Below, piece by piece: positions 5,215 to 7,805 of a stretch of 7,805 nt of DNA. Where the stretch lies: NCBI GenBank assembly GCA_002254975.1, contig NJEB01000017.1, positions 1-7,805 on the forward strand, given 5' to 3'. Made by a program: the position numbers and the translations under genes. Within the stretch, counting starts at the first letter, position 1; every line of letters begins with the position of its first letter. The notes under the pieces were generated by a model. The model was given only the letters and a program-made list of their open reading frames with translations, did not search any database and had not been told where the DNA came from. The stretch is from Candidatus Hecatellales archaeon ex4484_218. Lineage in GTDB: Archaea; Thermoproteota; Bathyarchaeia; Hecatellales; Hecatellaceae.

Positions 5215-6666
5215 TTATTCTCTTATAGGTCTACCCCTCCAACTATAAAATCTAAAATTGGACCTTTCACACATAAATCTAAACGTTAATTCTATAGGCA
5301 TATCAATATAAACCTCTTTTGGGTCAGGTTTACAATCTGAAAGTTCAAGGAATAATCTACATCCATCTTCCATATCTGCTACAACCCTAATTGAAGGATT
5401 TAAGGCTGCTGATTCACCATAAGCAAACCCAGGACCATAAAGGTAGTCAAAGGTAAATGTGTAAACTTTTCCTTTTCTGGCAATTTTAACCTCCTCATAA
5501 TTATCTTTTTCACCACAAATAAAACAGCATCTTTCTATTGGATAGGTTATAGCACCACATTTACCACATTTTCTTCCGTAAAGAGGTAAAAGCATTTTTT
5601 CATCCCTCCAATAAGTTACCACAGAAGCTCTTGGTCGTTCAGGTTGAGCTTTTTCACGTAACCGTTTAAAATCTAAATATTCCTCATAGGTGGGTAACAT
5701 ACGTTTAGATTTTAGATAGATGGAGGTTGCTCTTCTACTTCCTTTTAAATCTTCAATTTTGTTTGTTGTTTCAACATAGAATGCATCACATCCATCCCCA
5801 TAACCAGCACAAAGAATTTTTTCTTCAGATTGAGCTTTTTCCAATGCTGCTACAAGCAAAAATAATGGGTGAACAGCACCCGTTAAACCTACGTTTTTAA
5901 ACATTGGGTCTTGAATTTGTTTTGGGTCTGCACCCATTCTTCCAGCAATTTCAAAATAGCCTCTTGGGTCTGGAGCATTAAAAGTAAGTTTTGAAAAATC
6001 TTTGATGGATAATCCATGTTTTTTAAGAAGCCCTTGCATAGCTTCAACTGTATTTTTAATAAAACCATATCGTAGGTCAAGTTTAGATTCAAATCGTTGA
6101 GGAAAAACATCCATACTACGTTTCCAAGGTCCAGGTATAGGTTCAACAACGGAGAAAAAATCGCTTATTTTTGCTATCCCCTCATCTTCTCCAACAAGCA
6201 AGGCTGCTGCAGCATCACCATACAACTGTTCAAGGTCTGAGGATGGAGTTGCAACCATACATTCTCCAGCCACAACCAAAATTTTTTTCGCTGAGCCTGC
6301 TTTAACAGCATCTACAGCTGCTTTTAAGGCTGCTGTTCCAGCTTTTGTTGTATTTGTAAAATCTGCTGTTGTTACATCTTTTCTTAAATCTAATGCTGAT
6401 GCAATAATGGAGGATGCATTTTTTTCTCTAAAAGGGGGGGATGTTGAAGCAAAAAACAATCCATCAACCTCTTTTGGGTTTACTCCAGTTAAACAATCAA
6501 TTCCAGCCTCAACAGCCATAGATAAACTATCTTCATCCCATGAAGCAACAGCTTTTTCTCCACCAGCTGAAGGTACACTAGAAGCCTTAGAGATTTCATC
6601 TCTACTTAATCTCCAAACCGGAATGTAGGCACCATAAGCTAAAACATTAACCAAACAAACCACCAT
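5215..6666 (-). CDS. HMG-CoA-synthase-fold protein fused to a DUF35 zinc-ribbon/OB domain; catalytic triad not conserved
   Basis: Residues about 5-305 have the archaeal HMG-CoA synthase/KAS III fold, with Y-G-A-Y-I-P (11-16), K-A-G-T-A (108-112), G150-D-A-A-A-A-L and G-Y-G-D-G-C-D-A-F. After a linker, about 345-470 form a DUF35 unit: a Y-W-R helix, a zinc ribbon C367-x2-C370...C381-x2-C384, and an OB fold. In archaea these are normally separate subunits of a thiolase complex. The synthase nucleophile Cys is replaced by Thr107, the Glu by Thr75 and the His by Asn230 (alignment by eye), so HMG-CoA synthesis is improbable. A scaffold or acyl-CoA channelling role for the adjacent thiolase is inferred. 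ATG 6666 (or GTG 6663) has no clear ribosome-binding site and may be leaderless. Confidence 0.88.
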   Translation of the reverse strand: MVVCLVNVLAYGAYIPVWRLSRDEISKASSVPSAGGEKAVASWDEDSLSMAVEAGIDCLTGVNPKEVDGLFFASTSPPFREKNASSIIASALDLRKDVTTADFTNTTKAGTAALKAAVDAVKAGSAKKILVVAGECMVATPSSDLEQLYGDAAAALLVGEDEGIAKISDFFSVVEPIPGPWKRSMDVFPQRFESKLDLRYGFIKNTVEAMQGLLKKHGLSIKDFSKLTFNAPDPRGYFEIAGRMGADPKQIQDPMFKNVGLTGAVHPLFLLVAALEKAQSEEKILCAGYGDGCDAFYVETTNKIEDLKGSRRATSIYLKSKRMLPTYEEYLDFKRLREKAQPERPRASVVTYWRDEKMLLPLYGRKCGKCGAITYPIERCCFICGEKDNYEEVKIARKGKVYTFTFDYLYGPGFAYGESAALNPSIRVVADMEDGCRLFLELSDCKPDPKEVYIDMPIELTFRFMCERSNFRFYSWRGRPIRE

Positions 6667-6685
6667 TCATATTTTTTCTTCTTCA

Positions 6686-6713
6686 AAATTTATTGGGAAA
6701 TGAAACATATAGT
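6686..6713 (-). promoter_or_regulatory. Candidate promoter of the synthase-like/thiolase operon
   Basis: In the 68-bp gap upstream, the minus strand offers two TATA-like boxes. AATAAATTTT (6695-6686) is about 24 bases before ATG 6666, fitting a leaderless start. ACTATATGT (6713-6705) is about 43 bases before it. The absence of a Shine-Dalgarno favours the first. Read-through from the cysteine-rich gene upstream is also possible. Confidence 0.35.
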
Positions 6714-6734
6714 TTTTTGGTTGTTCCCAAAAGA

Positions 6735-6974
6735 TTATTCTTCTTGATTTTCAGTATAATATTCACATTTTTCAGCAATTTCTTCAAGGGAGGAAAGAGT
6801 TCTCATAAAAATACATTCGCTCCCTCCACAACATAGGTCGCTAAAAGTAAAAGCTGCTGGAAGATAACCCTTTTTTAAACAAAAATCTAAGGTTGTTCTA
6901 TTTCTTTCCTCATTAACAACCATCCTATAAAACTTACATTTTAAACAGGTTTTCTTAGAAGCCGAATTATCCAA
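6735..6974 (-). CDS. Small cysteine-rich protein of unknown function (79 aa)
   Basis: I do not recognise a family. The protein has seven cysteines, at C10-x2-C13, C32, C48-C49, C54 and C70, enough for one zinc or iron-sulfur site with residues to spare. Between the first pair and C32 lies a basic stretch (N-E-E-R-N-R), and the C-terminal 25 residues look helical and acidic. No signal peptide or membrane segment is seen. TTG 6974 is chosen because AAGGTTGA (6988-6981) sits 6 bases upstream and an in-frame TGA closes the frame, the same layout as at the zinc-ribbon gene. It lies 68 bp upstream of the synthase-like gene on the same strand and may belong to that transcript. It diverges from the flavoprotein gene. 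Confidence 0.72.
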   Translation of the reverse strand: MDNSASKKTCLKCKFYRMVVNEERNRTTLDFCLKKGYLPAAFTFSDLCCGGSECIFMRTLSSLEEIAEKCEYYTENQEE

Positions 6975-7008
6975 GTTTATTCAACCTTAAAGAATGGCTA
7001 CTAAACAA

Positions 7009-7019
7009 ATTATTTAAAC
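7009..7019. promoter_or_regulatory. Shared candidate TATA element between divergent genes
   Basis: The sequence ATTATTTAAAC reads as TATTTAAAC on the plus strand and GTTTAAATAAT on the minus strand. Its centre is about 40 bases from both the flavoprotein ATG (7057) and the cysteine-rich gene's TTG (6974), leaving room for short leaders with ribosome-binding sites on each side. Whether one box drives both directions is inference. Confidence 0.4.
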
Positions 7020-7046
7020 TTTTACATGTTGAAGTTTATTTTTTGT

Positions 7047-7051
7047 GGAGG
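7047..7051 (+). promoter_or_regulatory. Shine-Dalgarno deciding the ATG start at 7057
   Basis: GGAGG lies 5 bases before ATG 7057. The in-frame GTG at 7045 overlaps this motif and would add four residues encoded by the ribosome-binding site itself, so it is rejected as the start. Confidence 0.7.
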
Positions 7052-7056
7052 GAAAA

Positions 7057-7743
7057 ATGTTGAAAATAAAAATTGTTGGTGTTGCCGGTAGTGTTAGAAA
7101 AAATAGTAATACAGAAATTTTGGTTAAAAAAGCATTAAAAGCTGCTGAAAGTTTGGGTGAGGTTGAAACTGAATTTATAAGTTTGGCTGAGAAAAAGGTT
7201 GAGTTTTGTCGTGCATGTTTTAATTGTTGGAGAGAATTGGGGAAATGTGTTATAGAGGATGATGTTCCAAAAATCCTAGAAAAACTTTGTAAGTCTGATG
7301 GAATGATTTTTGGAAGTCCAGTATATTATGGAACTATTAGTGCAAAACTTAAGGCATTAATGGATAGATGTGTATCCATTTTGCTTCCACCCAAACCTGT
7401 AACATCTTTTGAGTGGGATAAACTAAAAAATATGCCTTTAACATCCAAGCTTAGAAATAAGGTTGGTGGAGCTGTGGTTGTTGGAGGTTTTAGAGGTGGA
7501 GGACATGAATATGCTCTTTCAGCAATCCATCATTTTTTCATGATTAATGATATGTTTGTGGTTGTTGATGGTGGAATAAGAACCTACGAGATACATCCAC
7601 ATTTTGGTGCAACCGCATTAGGGATTAGAAAAGGTGAAGTTTTAAAGGATGAATTTGGTGTTAAACTTGCAGAATCTGTTGGGTTAAGGGTTGCTGAAGC
7701 AACAAAAATAGTTAAAGCTGGATTGGGGCTGATGAAACCTTAA
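7057..7743 (+). CDS. Flavodoxin-family NAD(P)H-dependent FMN reductase, iron-sulfur flavoprotein (Isf)-like
   Basis: A 228-aa flavodoxin-fold redox protein. The N-terminal strand and FMN phosphate loop are G-S-V-R-K-N-S-N-T (about 11-19). Next comes C51-x2-C54-x2-C57-x6-C64, followed by I-E-D-D (66-69). G-S-P-V-Y-Y-G-T (about 85-92) forms the second FMN loop. The compact four-cysteine motif matches C-x2-C-x2-C-x4-7-C, which binds a 4Fe-4S cluster in Methanosarcina iron-sulfur flavoprotein. Many flavodoxin-family reductases carry similar cysteines without a proven cluster, so this is likely but not certain. Residues about 105-170 are an insertion relative to shorter Isf proteins, with the glycine-rich G-G-F-R-G-G-G-H. 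It may exchange electrons for the neighbouring acyl-CoA enzymes, but only proximity suggests this. Confidence 0.92.
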   Translation: MLKIKIVGVAGSVRKNSNTEILVKKALKAAESLGEVETEFISLAEKKVEFCRACFNCWRELGKCVIEDDVPKILEKLCKSDGMIFGSPVYYGTISAKLKALMDRCVSILLPPKPVTSFEWDKLKNMPLTSKLRNKVGGAVVVGGFRGGGHEYALSAIHHFFMINDMFVVVDGGIRTYEIHPHFGATALGIRKGEVLKDEFGVKLAESVGLRVAEATKIVKAGLGLMKP

Positions 7744-7805
7744 CCAGATTATTCTCCATCCCTATTTTCATCCTGTTTACAAACCTGTTTGCTTCAGCAT
7801 AACTA
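7712..7805 (-). CDS. Possible C-terminal fragment of a convergent gene
   Basis: On the minus strand one frame is open from the right edge to TAA at 7714-7712. It gives about 30 residues, including Y-A-E-A-N-R-F-V-N-R-M-K-I-G-M-E-N-N-L. The composition looks coding. It would overlap the last 32 bases of the flavoprotein gene tail to tail, which is unusual, and the other two minus-strand frames are closed quickly. No family is recognised, and it may be a chance open frame. Confidence 0.35.
   Translation of the reverse strand, partial: SYAEANRFVNRMKIGMENNLVKVSSAPIQL

Noticed and set aside
5889..6628. Minus-strand 86-aa and plus-strand 73-aa ORFs inside the synthase-like gene
   Set aside because: Both are alternative frames of a conserved coding region with low-complexity translations.
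5215..6666. True HMG-CoA synthase of the mevalonate pathway
   Set aside because: The fold fits, but Cys, Glu and His of the catalytic triad are replaced by Thr, Thr and Asn in the eye alignment.
7045..7056. GTG at 7045 as start of the flavoprotein
   Set aside because: It overlaps the Shine-Dalgarno GGAGG of the ATG at 7057, and the extra four residues come from that motif.

Overview
The window looks like chromosomal DNA from an AT-rich archaeon. Supporting signs are a UPF0147 protein, an autoantigen-p27-type zinc-ribbon protein, an archaeal-type fructose-bisphosphatase/inositol monophosphatase, a thiolase and an HMG-CoA-synthase-fold/DUF35 protein of the archaeal kind, TATA-like boxes ahead of several genes, and Shine-Dalgarno motifs of the GGAGGTGA type. 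A Thermoproteota or Bathyarchaeia-like lineage is a guess; the sequence does not settle it. TTG start codons are unusually common.

Layout. Bases 1-637 are AT-rich and almost gene-free. They hold the possible 5' end of a minus-strand gene leaving the left edge, an 18-codon ORF with a perfect Shine-Dalgarno, and three 10-bp phased repeats. From 638 to 1127 there is a possible 34-codon ORF overlapping a 137-aa protein with a PC4-like C-terminal half. Two housekeeping-type pairs follow. A zinc-ribbon protein (minus) and a UPF0147 protein (plus) diverge from 1503-1609. The UPF0147 gene then meets the sugar/inositol phosphatase gene tail to tail with no base between the stop codons. A complete tRNA-Leu(GAG) with encoded CCA lies at 2785-2872.

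The right half is an acyl-CoA module. A 3-hydroxyacyl-CoA dehydrogenase (plus) converges on a thiolase (minus). The thiolase follows an HMG-CoA-synthase-fold protein fused to a DUF35 zinc-ribbon/OB domain, probably in one operon. A 79-aa cysteine-rich protein of unknown function lies just upstream on the same strand. Divergent from it is a flavodoxin-fold protein carrying the compact four-cysteine motif of iron-sulfur flavoproteins.

How they may work together. The dehydrogenase would make a 3-oxoacyl-CoA and the thiolase would cleave it (or run the reverse condensation). The HMG-CoA-synthase-fold partner has Thr, Thr and Asn where the catalytic Glu, Cys and His of true HMG-CoA synthases are expected. 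It is therefore unlikely to make HMG-CoA and may act as a non-catalytic or repurposed scaffold that couples the thiolase to the DUF35 domain. This is the most interesting point in the window.
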